Assembly: GCF_002813445.1 (NCBI RefSeq)
Contig: NZ_PHHD01000001.1
Location: 5,580,001-5,644,000 of the forward strand
DNA: 64,000 bases
Origin: Pseudomonas tolaasii NCPPB 2192
Lineage (GTDB): Bacteria; Pseudomonadota; Gammaproteobacteria; Pseudomonadales; Pseudomonadaceae
Reading direction: 5' to 3'
Position 1 is the stretch's first letter, and every line of letters begins with the position of its first letter. The notes beneath the pieces are model-generated. The model was not told where the DNA came from. It did no database searches and worked only from the letters and a program-made list of their open reading frames with translations. The position numbers and the translations under genes are program-made. Positions 1 to 7,659 of this stretch are shown here, piece after piece.

Positions 1-891
1 CAAATCATCACCACGCCCAACACCGTGCAAGGCCTGGACATGCTCATGCGCCTGCTCGCCCGCCCCGGCGACACGGTGCTGCTGGACGCACCGTGCTACT
101 TCAACTTCCACGCCAACCTGGCGCTGCACGGGGTCAAGGTAGTGACCATCGAGCGCCGCCCCGACGGCTTCGACTTCACCGCCCTGGAACACTTGCTGGC
201 CGAGCATCGCCCCAGCCTGTACCTGACCACCAGCGTGCTGCATAACCCCACCGGCCATTCGTTCAGCCCCAGCCAGGCCTTTCGCCTGCTGCAACTGACC
301 CGGCAGTACCACTGCCATATCGTCGAGGACGACCTCTACGGCGACCTGCACCCCAACCCGCCGCCACGCCTGGCCGCCCTCGCCGGGCTGGAGCAGGTCA
401 CCTACCTGTCGGGCTTCTCGAAAATCCTCAGCGCCAACACCCGTGTCAGCTACGTGGTGGCCGCCCCCCAATTGGCGGCGAACCTGACCAATATGAAATT
501 GATGAGCGGCGGCGTGACTTCGGAGCTGTTTGAGCAGATCGTCTACCGCATGCTCAGCGAAGGCAGCTACGCCAAGCATCGCAAGCGCATGGTGCAGCGC
601 TTGATGGAAGCCGGCGGGCGCGTCGAACAGTGGCTAAAGCGCTGCGGTTGCGAGCTGCCGATGGCCTATGAAGGCGGGATGTTTATTTGGGCGCGCCTGC
701 CGCCGGGAGTGAACGGCGAACTGCTGGCCCAGGAGGCGTTGAAACGCAGCCTGGTATTGGCACCGGGTGCGCTGTTCGGCTACGACCCGGCGCACCGCGA
801 TTCGATGCGGTTTAACGTGGCCCACACCGATGAGCCACGGGCGCAACGGGTGTTTGAAGCGCTGTTGCTCAAGGCCGTGCGCGGCCCTTGA
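1..891 (+). CDS. PLP-dependent aminotransferase domain, MocR/GntR type (5' partial)
   Basis: The reading frame is open from base 1, so the gene starts before the window. The visible 296 codons are a fold-type I aminotransferase domain. The Schiff-base lysine is the K of SGFSK (codon 141 of the visible part), the HNPTG motif that contacts PLP precedes it, and EDDLYGDL is the usual aspartate region. Free-standing class I transaminases and the C-terminal half of MocR-type regulators (GntR winged helix fused to an aminotransferase) look alike here. The 'TPNTVQGLDML' start of the fragment and the relaxed substrate-side residues fit MocR better, but the N-terminal half needed to decide is outside the window. 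It converges with the sigma54 regulator and overlaps its 3' end by 23 bases. Substrate unknown. Confidence 0.8.
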   Translation, partial: QIITTPNTVQGLDMLMRLLARPGDTVLLDAPCYFNFHANLALHGVKVVTIERRPDGFDFTALEHLLAEHRPSLYLTTSVLHNPTGHSFSPSQAFRLLQLTRQYHCHIVEDDLYGDLHPNPPPRLAALAGLEQVTYLSGFSKILSANTRVSYVVAAPQLAANLTNMKLMSGGVTSELFEQIVYRMLSEGSYAKHRKRMVQRLMEAGGRVEQWLKRCGCELPMAYEGGMFIWARLPPGVNGELLAQEALKRSLVLAPGALFGYDPAHRDSMRFNVAHTDEPRAQRVFEALLLKAVRGP

Positions 892-1948
892 GCATGCCGT
901 GGTTGACCAGCAACGTGCGCATGGCATTGCGGGTGATGCCCAGCAGATCCGCCGTGCGCAGCTGGTTGAAGCCACAAAACGCAAACGCCTCGCGCACGAT
1001 CAGGTCTTCGATGTCGTGGAGCAAGGTGTCCCCCGGCACCTCGAACAACCTCAGCAATTGCTCGCGCATCACCTCTTGGGGAATGCGCGGCGCACCACTG
1101 TTGACGCTGGCGTGCATCGCACTGAGCCCGGCGGAAAACTTCAGGTGGCTGGGCATGATCGGCTTGTCGCCCGCCACCAGTAAAGCCAGGTGCACCACGT
1201 TTTCCAGCTCGCGGATATTGCCCGGCCACGGATAATCCAGCAGCGCCTGGGTAGCGGACTCAGAGAGCATCGGCTCGGCGATTTTCAGCCTGGCCGCGTA
1301 AGCCCGGCGAAAGTGCTCCACCAGCGGCAAAATATCCAGCGGCCGCTCGCGCAGAGGCAACACCTGCACCTGGGCGACATTGATGCGGTAGAACAAATCG
1401 AGACGAAAATTGCCCGCCTCCACCGCCTGTTCGAGGTCGATGTTGGTGGCGGTAACCAGGCGGATATTGATCTTGATGGGTTTGCGTGAGCCCACCCGCA
1501 CCACTTCCTGCTCCTGCAGCACGCGCAGCAACTTCACCTGTAAAGGCAGCGGCAAGTCGCCAATTTCATCCAGAAACAGCGTGCCGCCGTCGGCCTCTTC
1601 AAACCAGCCGCCACGCCTGCCCACCGCGCCGGAAAACGCTCCGGCCTCGTGCCCGAAAAACTCGCTTTCGGCGAGGGTTTCACTGATGGCACCGCAGTTC
1701 ACCGGCACAAACGCACCCGTGCGCCCGCTGGCACTGTGAATGTAACGCGCCACCAGTTCCTTGCCGGTGCCGGTCTCGCCATTGATCAACACCGGCGCGT
1801 CGCTGGGGCCGACGCGTTTTAAATAGTCGAGCAGTTGCAACGAACGCGGGTCGGAAAATACCAGGGCCTTGGCGCGGATCGACAACGGGTCTTTTTCGCC
1901 CTGGGGCAAAGTCAGGATCGGCGTGGGCTGCCCGTGGGGACGGTTCAT
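869..1948 (-). CDS. Sigma54-dependent activator without sensor domain (SfnR-like)
   Basis: Bacterial enhancer-binding protein that would remodel RNA polymerase-sigma54. The AAA+ domain fills most of the protein: Walker A GETGTGKE, a GAFSGA loop in place of the canonical GAFTGA, Walker B LFLDEIGD, and an arginine-finger region around FRLDLFYR. The C-terminus is a Fis-type helix-turn-helix (RTADLLGITRNAMRTLL). There is no receiver, GAF or PAS domain, as in SfnR-type regulators of organosulfur use. The start at 1948 (MNRPHG...) is preferred. An in-frame ATG at 2005 adds 19 residues that look non-coding, and neither start has a strong ribosome binding site. It is divergent from the two-component pair at 2204. 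A link to the sulfur monooxygenase near 36 kb is only a guess from family resemblance. Confidence 0.85.
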   Translation of the reverse strand: MNRPHGQPTPILTLPQGEKDPLSIRAKALVFSDPRSLQLLDYLKRVGPSDAPVLINGETGTGKELVARYIHSASGRTGAFVPVNCGAISETLAESEFFGHEAGAFSGAVGRRGGWFEEADGGTLFLDEIGDLPLPLQVKLLRVLQEQEVVRVGSRKPIKINIRLVTATNIDLEQAVEAGNFRLDLFYRINVAQVQVLPLRERPLDILPLVEHFRRAYAARLKIAEPMLSESATQALLDYPWPGNIRELENVVHLALLVAGDKPIMPSHLKFSAGLSAMHASVNSGAPRIPQEVMREQLLRLFEVPGDTLLHDIEDLIVREAFAFCGFNQLRTADLLGITRNAMRTLLVNHGMLKGRARP

Positions 1949-2099
1949 GAACAATTTCCCGGCGGCGAGATAAAGAAGTGAGCGTGACTCTACCCAGCCG
2001 CACATATAACTAGAAATATTAAAAATTCATTAGTACATAACCGTTTATCGGCACCCGGAACGCCTCGAACCCTGCCCCACCGGCAATTTTGCGTCGTCG

Positions 2100-2123
2100 T
2101 GTATCTGCATATCGCCAGATACA
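2100..2123. promoter_or_regulatory. Inverted repeat upstream of the two-component operon
   Basis: TGTATCTG (2100-2107) and CAGATACA (2116-2123) form perfect 8-bp arms with an 8-base spacer, about 80 bases upstream of the response-regulator start. It lies in the 255-base divergent gap 1949-2203, which is AT-rich near 2000-2045. The geometry would suit a dimeric regulator, possibly the response regulator itself, but a transcript hairpin is equally possible. Nothing else identifiable was seen in this gap. Confidence 0.35.
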
Positions 2124-2203
2124 CTGCAATACAAAGGGCACAAGGCAACGGCGTCGCCAGTGGCTAGACTGCGCCCCAACGAGCATTTAACGAGGAAGGC
2201 AGC

Positions 2204-2944
2204 ATGGATCATGTCGATCACATCCTGATCGTCGATGACGACCGGGAGATCCGCGAACTGGTGGGCAATTACCTGAAGAAAAACGGCATGCGCACCACGG
2301 TGGTCGCCGACGGTCGCCAGATGCGCAGCTTCCTCGAGACCACCCCCGTGGATTTGATCGTGCTGGATATCATGATGCCCGGCGACGACGGCTTGCAGCT
2401 GTGCCGCGAGCTGCGGGTGGGCAAACACAAGGCCACACCGGTGCTGATGCTCACGGCACGCAACGACGAAACCGACCGCATCATCGGTCTGGAAATGGGC
2501 GCCGACGATTACCTGGTCAAACCTTTTGCCGCCCGCGAATTGCTGGCACGCATCAACGCCGTACTGCGCCGCACCCGCATGCTGCCGCCGAACCTGGTGG
2601 TGAGCGAAACCGGGCGCCTGATTCGCTTTGGCCGTTGGCGCCTGGACACCACCGCCCGCCACCTGCTGGATGAGGACGACACGCTGGTGGCCCTGAGCGG
2701 CGCGGAGTATCGCCTGTTGCGGGTGTTTCTCGACCACCCGCAGCGCGTGCTCAACCGTGACCAATTGCTCAACCTGACCCAAGGCCGCGACGCCGACCTG
2801 TTCGACCGTTCCATTGACCTGCTGGTCAGCCGTCTGCGCCAGCGCCTGCTGGATGACGCCCGCGAACCGGCCTATATCAAGACCGTACGCAGCGAGGGTT
2901 ATGTGTTTTCCCTGGCCGTGGAAATCCTCGGGGCCGATCAATGA
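2204..2944 (+). CDS. OmpR-family response regulator
   Basis: Two-domain regulator of 246 residues. The receiver domain (about 5-120) has the acidic pocket D11-D13, phospho-acceptor D55 in VLDIMMP, the conserved T in LTAR, and K in YLVKPF. The C-terminal winged-helix DNA-binding domain (about 145-238) has the RSIDLLVSRLRQRL recognition helix and a terminal IKTVRSEGYVF wing. The ribosome binding site GAGGAAG is well placed. The stop overlaps the start of the sensor kinase by four bases (ATGA), so the two are co-translated partners. Family-level assignment is firm. The regulon is unknown. Confidence 0.93.
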   Translation: MDHVDHILIVDDDREIRELVGNYLKKNGMRTTVVADGRQMRSFLETTPVDLIVLDIMMPGDDGLQLCRELRVGKHKATPVLMLTARNDETDRIIGLEMGADDYLVKPFAARELLARINAVLRRTRMLPPNLVVSETGRLIRFGRWRLDTTARHLLDEDDTLVALSGAEYRLLRVFLDHPQRVLNRDQLLNLTQGRDADLFDRSIDLLVSRLRQRLLDDAREPAYIKTVRSEGYVFSLAVEILGADQ

Positions 2945-4245
2945 ATTGGCGTTTGGGCTGGCCGCGCACGCTGGCGTCACAACTGTCGCTGATCTTCTTG
3001 ATCAGCCTAGTGTGCGCCCATGGTTTGTCCTTCAGCGCGCAGTTCTACGAGCGCTACATCAGCGCACGCACGGCAATGCTCGGCAACCTGGAAAACGACG
3101 TCTCGACCTCGGTGGCCATCCTCGACCGCCTGCCCGCAGAGGAACGCGCCAGCTGGCTGCCGCGCATCGACCGGCAGAACTATCGCTACCTGCTCAACGC
3201 CGGCGAAACCGGTGAACCCATGAGCAGCGACGATGTGCCGATGGCCGCCACTTCCATCTCGGACGCACTGGGCGAGCACTATGCCCTGACCTTCCGCGAC
3301 ATTCCCGGCATGCAGAAGCACTTTCAGGCGCACCTGACCCTGGCCGACGGCAACCCGATCACCATCGACGTACGCCCCGCCCCCCTGCCCGTCGCCTACT
3401 GGCTGCCGGTGGTGCTGGTGCTGCAACTGGCGCTGCTGCTCGGCTGCACCTGGATCGCCGTGCGCCTGGCCATCCGCCCACTGACCCGCCTGGCCCGCGC
3501 CGTGGAAACCCTGGACCCGAACGCCCACCCCACCCCTCTGGACGAACAAGGCCCCACCGAAGTCGCCCACGCGGCGGCGGCGTTCAACGAAATGCAGCAG
3601 CGCATCGCCGAATACCTTAAGGAACGCATGCAGATCCTCGCGGCGATTTCCCACGACCTGCAAACCCCGATCACCCGCATGAAACTACGCGCCGAGTTCA
3701 TGGAGGACTGCGCCGAGCGCGACAAGCTGTGGAGCGACCTGAGTGAAATGGAGCACCTGGTGCGTGAGGGCGTGGCCTATGCGCGCAGCGTGCACGGCGC
3801 AACCGAAGCCAGCCACCGGATTGATCTGGACGCGTTTCTCGACAGCCTGGTGTTCGACTATCAGGACATGCACAAACAGGTCAGCCTCAGCGGCAAAAGC
3901 GCGGTGGTGCTCGATACCCGGCCGCACGCCCTGCGCCGGGTACTGGTGAACCTGGTGGACAACGCCTTGAAATTCGCCGGCAGCGCGGAGTTGGAGGTAG
4001 GCTCGACGCCGGCCGGCGAGTTGTCGATCAAGGTGCTGGACCGCGGGCCCGGAATTGCCGAAGACGAGTTGGTGCAGGTGATGCAGCCATTTTATCGAGT
4101 GGAGAGCTCGCGCAATCGCGGAACGGGCGGGACGGGGTTGGGCCTGGCGATTGCGCAGCAACTGGCGGTGGCGGTTGGGGGGTCGTTGCGGTTGAGTAAT
4201 CGGGTTGGAGGGGGATTGTGTGCTGAGGTTCGGGTGGGGCTTTGA
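2941..4245 (+). CDS. EnvZ-type sensor histidine kinase
   Basis: Inner-membrane kinase of 434 residues, partner of the regulator it overlaps. A first membrane helix lies near residues 12-32, followed by a periplasmic sensing region of about 125 residues and a second helix near 155-175. Next come HAMP (RLAIRPLTRLARAVETL), the H-box SHDLQTPITR with H238 as phospho-site, the N-box LVNLVDNALKFAG, and G-boxes DRGPGIAEDE and GTGGTGLGLAI. All catalytic boxes are intact. The periplasmic domain has no recognisable ligand fold, so the signal is unknown. Confidence 0.93.
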   Translation: MNWRLGWPRTLASQLSLIFLISLVCAHGLSFSAQFYERYISARTAMLGNLENDVSTSVAILDRLPAEERASWLPRIDRQNYRYLLNAGETGEPMSSDDVPMAATSISDALGEHYALTFRDIPGMQKHFQAHLTLADGNPITIDVRPAPLPVAYWLPVVLVLQLALLLGCTWIAVRLAIRPLTRLARAVETLDPNAHPTPLDEQGPTEVAHAAAAFNEMQQRIAEYLKERMQILAAISHDLQTPITRMKLRAEFMEDCAERDKLWSDLSEMEHLVREGVAYARSVHGATEASHRIDLDAFLDSLVFDYQDMHKQVSLSGKSAVVLDTRPHALRRVLVNLVDNALKFAGSAELEVGSTPAGELSIKVLDRGPGIAEDELVQVMQPFYRVESSRNRGTGGTGLGLAIAQQLAVAVGGSLRLSNRVGGGLCAEVRVGL

Positions 4246-4462
4246 GGTTGGTTTGTGGTGTACATATCCGTTATTCAGGTAACGGCCGCTATGGGTTCCG
4301 CCCTTACGGCGGGTCACTTTTGGAAAAGAGCCCCAAAAGTAACCAAAAGGGCTCTTGCCCCTACACTCGGCACCTCGCTCACGCTCGGTGTGCCCAAGAT
4401 CAAAAGCAAAAGCACGGCGGCCTTAGAGCCGGCCTGAGTGGTGTGAAGCAAAAGCGGTCTGT

Positions 4463-4547
4463 GTGGGAGCTGGCTTGCCTGCGATGGCATCAACTGGTTG
4501 TAACTGAAAGACCGAGGTGTCTGCATCGCAGGCAAGCCAGCTCCCAC
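4463..4547. repeat. REPIN (paired inverted REP)
   Basis: GTGGGAGCTGGCTTGCCTGCGAT at the left and its inverse ATCGCAGGCAAGCC...CTCCCAC at the right, separated by an unrelated spacer. This is a mobile palindromic REP doublet dispersed by a RAYT transposase encoded elsewhere in Pseudomonas genomes. Confidence 0.9.
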
Positions 4548-4594
4548 AGAAAAGCAGACCTGTGCAGTTATTGAAGTCTTACTCGGTCAGAAAT

Positions 4595-4681
4595 GTGGGA
4601 GCGGGCTTGCTCGCGAATGCAGTCTGTCAGTTACAAATATGCTGACTGATCCACCGCTTTCGCGAGCAAGCCCGCTCCCAC
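4595..4681. repeat. REPIN, variant head (GCGGGCTTGCTCGCG)
   Basis: Inverted REP pair starting GTGGGAGCGGGCTTGCTCGCG and ending CGCGAGCAAGCCCGCTCCCAC. The inner head sequence differs from the REPIN at 4463, so it belongs to a second sub-family. Confidence 0.9.
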
Positions 4682-4783
4682 AATTGGATCTCCATTTCGT
4701 CTGGGAGTTTGCGCTGTTCAAAGTGACCCGCCGTAAGGGCGGAACCATAGGCAGCCATCACCCAAATAACGGATACACCCCCA

Positions 4784-5254
4784 TCACCCAGGCAGCGGAA
4801 TCACCCGCAACCGCCGCACCGACTTATACGAAAAGCTCGAATAAATCTCCTTCACGCACGGCAGCGTCTGCAACACTTCCCGGGCAAATTCGCCAAACGA
4901 CTCCAGGTCCTTGGCCACCACTTCCAGCAAAAAGTCATAACGCCCCGACACGTTATGGCACGCCACCACCTCGGGAATCTCCAGCAAACGCTGTTCAAAC
5001 GCCCGGGCGATTTCCTGGGTGTGGCTCTCCATCATGATGCTGACAAACGCCGTTACCCCATACCCCAGCGCCTTGGGCGACAGGATCGCCTGATAGCCGC
5101 TGATCACCCCACTCTCTTCCAGGTTACGCACCCGTCGCCAACACGGCGAAGTGGTAAGGGAAACCCGGTCGGCCAGTTCGGCCACGGTCAGCCGGGCATT
5201 GCCTTGCAGGGCGTTTAAAAGGGCTTTGTCGGTACGGTCCAGGCTCACGGGCAT
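4784..5254 (-). CDS. mdeR: Lrp/AsnC-family regulator (MdeR-like)
   Basis: Feast/famine regulator of 156 residues. An N-terminal helix-turn-helix (ARLTVAELADRVSLTTSPCWRRVRNLEESG) is followed by a RAM/AsnC_trans_reg ligand-binding fold. The start at 5254 is chosen because GAGG lies at ideal spacing before it. The ATG at 5266 has no such site. It is divergent from methionine gamma-lyase with about 120 bases between, the same arrangement as mdeR-mdeA of P. putida, where the regulator activates the lyase gene in response to methionine. The gene symbol rests on this context plus family match. Confidence 0.85.
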   Translation of the reverse strand: MPVSLDRTDKALLNALQGNARLTVAELADRVSLTTSPCWRRVRNLEESGVISGYQAILSPKALGYGVTAFVSIMMESHTQEIARAFEQRLLEIPEVVACHNVSGRYDFLLEVVAKDLESFGEFAREVLQTLPCVKEIYSSFSYKSVRRLRVIPLPG

Positions 5255-5377
5255 GTTTTGCCTCATTTGTTTATTTTCAGAAGCTTTTCATCCCCTTACG
5301 CGGGATTTTTCGGCACTTTTTGCAACGTTCATCTTTGGTTATGAGCATAGCATTGTAGGAAATAAGGAGCGTCCGAC

Positions 5378-6622
5378 ATGAACAATAAACACAATACATT
5401 CGGCTTTTCCACCCGCGCGATACACCACGGTTACGACCCCAAAGACCACCATGGCGCGCTCGTGCCGCCGACTTACTTGTCCGCCACCTTCGCCTTTCCT
5501 ACCGTGGAATACGGCGCTGCGTGTTTTGCCGGAGAAGCCGGCGGGCATTTCTATACACGCATCTCCAACCCGACCCTGGCGCTGTTGGAATCGCGCATGG
5601 CCACCCTCGAACACGGTGAGGCCGCCGTGGCGTTCAGCTCCGGGATGGGCGCGATTGCCGCAACGTTCTGGACCCTGCTGCGCCCCGGCGATGAAGTGAT
5701 CGTCAGCCAGACCCTTTATGGCTGCACGTTCGCCCTGCTGCACCACGGCATCGGCGAATTCGGCATCAAGGTGCGGCATGTCGACCTCACCGACCTCGAT
5801 GCCTTGCGCGCTGCACTCTCCCCCGCCACCCGCATGATCTACTGCGAAACCCCGGCCAACCCCAACCTGCGCCTGGTGGACATCGCCGCCGTAGCCGCGC
5901 TCGCCCATCAACAGCCCAACGTCACCCTGGTGGTCGACAACACCTACTGCACGCCCTACCTGCAACGGCCGCTGGAACTGGGCGCTGACGTGGTGGTGCA
6001 TTCGGCGACCAAATACCTCAGCGGTCATGGCGATATCACGGCGGGCATCGCCGTGAGCAGCCACGCCCTGGCCCAGCGTATCCGTCTGCAAGGGCTCAAG
6101 GACCTGACCGGCGCGGTGATGTCGCCCCAGGACGCCTCCCTGCTCATGCGTGGCCTCAAGACACTGGCCCTGCGCATGGACCGCCATTGCAGTAATGCCC
6201 AGGCCGTGGCCGAAGCGTTGCAGGCGCACCCCGCCGTGCAGTCGGTGACCTACCCCGGCTTGAGATCTTTCCCACAGTACGAATTGGCAGCGCGGCAGAT
6301 GAAACAGTCTGGCGGCATGATTGCCTTTGAACTCAAGGGCGGGATTGAAACCGGCCGACGTTTCATGAATGCGCTCAAGCTGTTCACTCGAGCGGTCAGC
6401 CTGGGTGATGCCGAGTCGCTGGCCCAGCATCCGGCCAGCATGACCCACTCCACTTACACCCCCGAAGAGCGTGCGCAACACGGCATCAGCGAAGGTCTGG
6501 TGCGTTTATCGGTAGGGCTGGAGGACGTCGCCGACCTGCTGGCGGATGTGCAACAGGCGCTGGCCAAATGCAGCCGCGCGGCCCCCCGTGAGGCGATGCC
6601 GGCCGCCCATGCCGTGAGATAA
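5378..6622 (+). CDS. megL: L-methionine gamma-lyase
   Basis: PLP enzyme that splits L-methionine into methanethiol, 2-oxobutanoate and ammonia in the cytoplasm. It is a Cys/Met-metabolism gamma-family protein of 414 residues. The diagnostic YGCTF motif places a cysteine at exactly residue 116, the residue that separates methionine gamma-lyase from cystathionine gamma-lyase. The PLP lysine is K212 in HSATKYLSG, and SNPT and DNTYCTPYLQ are present. A strong AAGGAG precedes the ATG. The last ~20 residues (after LAKCSRAAP) extend beyond the usual ~398-residue family length. Also named mdeA. Confidence 0.93.
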   Translation: MNNKHNTFGFSTRAIHHGYDPKDHHGALVPPTYLSATFAFPTVEYGAACFAGEAGGHFYTRISNPTLALLESRMATLEHGEAAVAFSSGMGAIAATFWTLLRPGDEVIVSQTLYGCTFALLHHGIGEFGIKVRHVDLTDLDALRAALSPATRMIYCETPANPNLRLVDIAAVAALAHQQPNVTLVVDNTYCTPYLQRPLELGADVVVHSATKYLSGHGDITAGIAVSSHALAQRIRLQGLKDLTGAVMSPQDASLLMRGLKTLALRMDRHCSNAQAVAEALQAHPAVQSVTYPGLRSFPQYELAARQMKQSGGMIAFELKGGIETGRRFMNALKLFTRAVSLGDAESLAQHPASMTHSTYTPEERAQHGISEGLVRLSVGLEDVADLLADVQQALAKCSRAAPREAMPAAHAVR

Positions 6623-6653
6623 GGCCCAAGCCCCGCGTTATCATTTCCCACAG

Positions 6654-6681
6654 ACGGTGGTCGGACAGGTCCGACCACCGT
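6654..6681. terminator. 28-base palindrome after megL
   Basis: ACGGTGGTCGGAC (6654-6666) and GTCCGACCACCGT (6669-6681) are perfect 13-bp complements with two bases between. A run of eight T begins 18 bases further on (6699-6706), too far away for a classic intrinsic terminator. It is the strongest palindrome between megL and the LuxR gene. It most likely ends the megL transcript but could be an operator. Confidence 0.5.
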
Positions 6682-6842
6682 TATGCGTCGTTAATCTGTT
6701 TTTTTTGCAGATTGGATCCCCATGCTATGGCCAGGCTGTACTAGCATGTGTCTCGGCGGGAGTATTATCACTGTAGGTTATTAAGCCTGGCCACCTTATT
6801 GATTCCCGCTGCTGTAAGGCTGAATTCCTGCACTCGAAACTC

Positions 6843-7532
6843 ATGGACGAACTGATGAACTCACACCTGTTCCCACATATAGGCAAGGTCATCGCCAGCA
6901 CCGGCAGTCGCCATTTCCCACGCATGCTGCATGACCTGATCCTCACTCAATTGGCAGTGGACGCCACGCACATCACGCAATTACGGGTGAACCCCGAAGG
7001 ACACACCCGCCGCAAAATCAGCCCGGTCTACACCGATTCGGTGGCTGAACTGGGCCAGGAACAACCTGCCGCACAATTGCACCTCACACGTCGCAAGGAA
7101 GACGTGCGCTATGTGCTGTCGGTGTACCGCTCGCACCGGTCCGAAAGTTTCTCGCCACAGGAACGCAGCATGTTGCAGGACTTCTCCTCGCTGCTGCTGC
7201 CCATGGTCGAAAAACACATCACCGCGATTCAGCCGTGCCGACAGGACCCTGAGCCGGTCGTGCCGGAAAGCCAGGGCATCGACACCCTGCGTCAGCGTAT
7301 TCAAGAGCGGTTGGTGCAGTCGGGCCTGACCCTCTCCAACCGTGAACTGGAAGTGTGCGTGGGCTTGCTGGCCGGGCGTACCGCGCCGGAGTTGGCGGAG
7401 CAACTGGCATTGAAGGTCAACACCATCGAAAGCTACCTCAAACGTGCCGCGAACAAGCTGGGGATCAGCGGACGGCACTCGTTGTTGCGGTGGATGTATT
7501 CCACTGATGAAGGAAACGCCACCCTTCTCTAA
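6843..7532 (+). CDS. viscBCR: LuxR-type regulator of the lipopeptide locus (ViscBCR-like)
   Basis: Regulator of 229 residues with a C-terminal GerE/LuxR helix-turn-helix (about 162-222: SNRELEVCVGLLAGRTAPELAEQL...VNTIESYLKRAANKLG). The N-terminal ~150 residues lack a recognisable autoinducer-binding domain. This fits the LuxR group that controls lipopeptide synthesis in Pseudomonas independently of acyl-homoserine lactones. It sits convergently after macB, as the second LuxR gene does next to the massBC and viscBC genes. No good ribosome binding site precedes 6843, and the ATG at 6855 is an alternative start. Confidence 0.8.
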   Translation: MDELMNSHLFPHIGKVIASTGSRHFPRMLHDLILTQLAVDATHITQLRVNPEGHTRRKISPVYTDSVAELGQEQPAAQLHLTRRKEDVRYVLSVYRSHRSESFSPQERSMLQDFSSLLLPMVEKHITAIQPCRQDPEPVVPESQGIDTLRQRIQERLVQSGLTLSNRELEVCVGLLAGRTAPELAEQLALKVNTIESYLKRAANKLGISGRHSLLRWMYSTDEGNATLL

Positions 7533-7548
7533 TTCTCCCCACTACCCT

Positions 7549-7633
7549 GTGGGAGCTAGCTTGCCTGCGATGCGCACGACTCGGTACATCAGGCATACCC
7601 GGTTGATGCCATCGCAGGCAAGCCAGCTCCCAC
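7549..7633. repeat. REPIN between convergent luxR and macB
   Basis: Inverted REP pair, with GTGGGAGCTAGCTTGCCTGCGATG and an inverse arm ending GCCAGCTCCCAC. One base in the left head (CTAGC for CTGGC) departs from the consensus. Confidence 0.9.
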
Positions 7634-7659
7634 ATTTGATCTCCAATGCCCGGGAAGTA

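Larger units (their letters stand above)
4246..4783. repeat. Repeat-filled intergenic region (two REPINs plus an inverted repeat pair)
   Basis: No gene is supported here. A ~58-bp element with the core TTCCGCCCTTACGGCGGG occurs at 4265-4323 and again inverted at 4719-4777, enclosing two REPINs. Next to the left copy is a hairpin-forming segment (AAGAGCCC 4325-4332, GGGCTCTT 4349-4356) of a kind common between Pseudomonas genes. A third copy of the ~58-bp element lies at 10813-10870. The region separates the sensor kinase from the mdeR-like gene, whose 3' end is at 4784, so both genes end into it. Confidence 0.8.

Noticed and set aside
4242..4574. A 110-codon frame after the sensor kinase
   Set aside because: It is translated from the ~58-bp repeat and a REPIN; no coding features.
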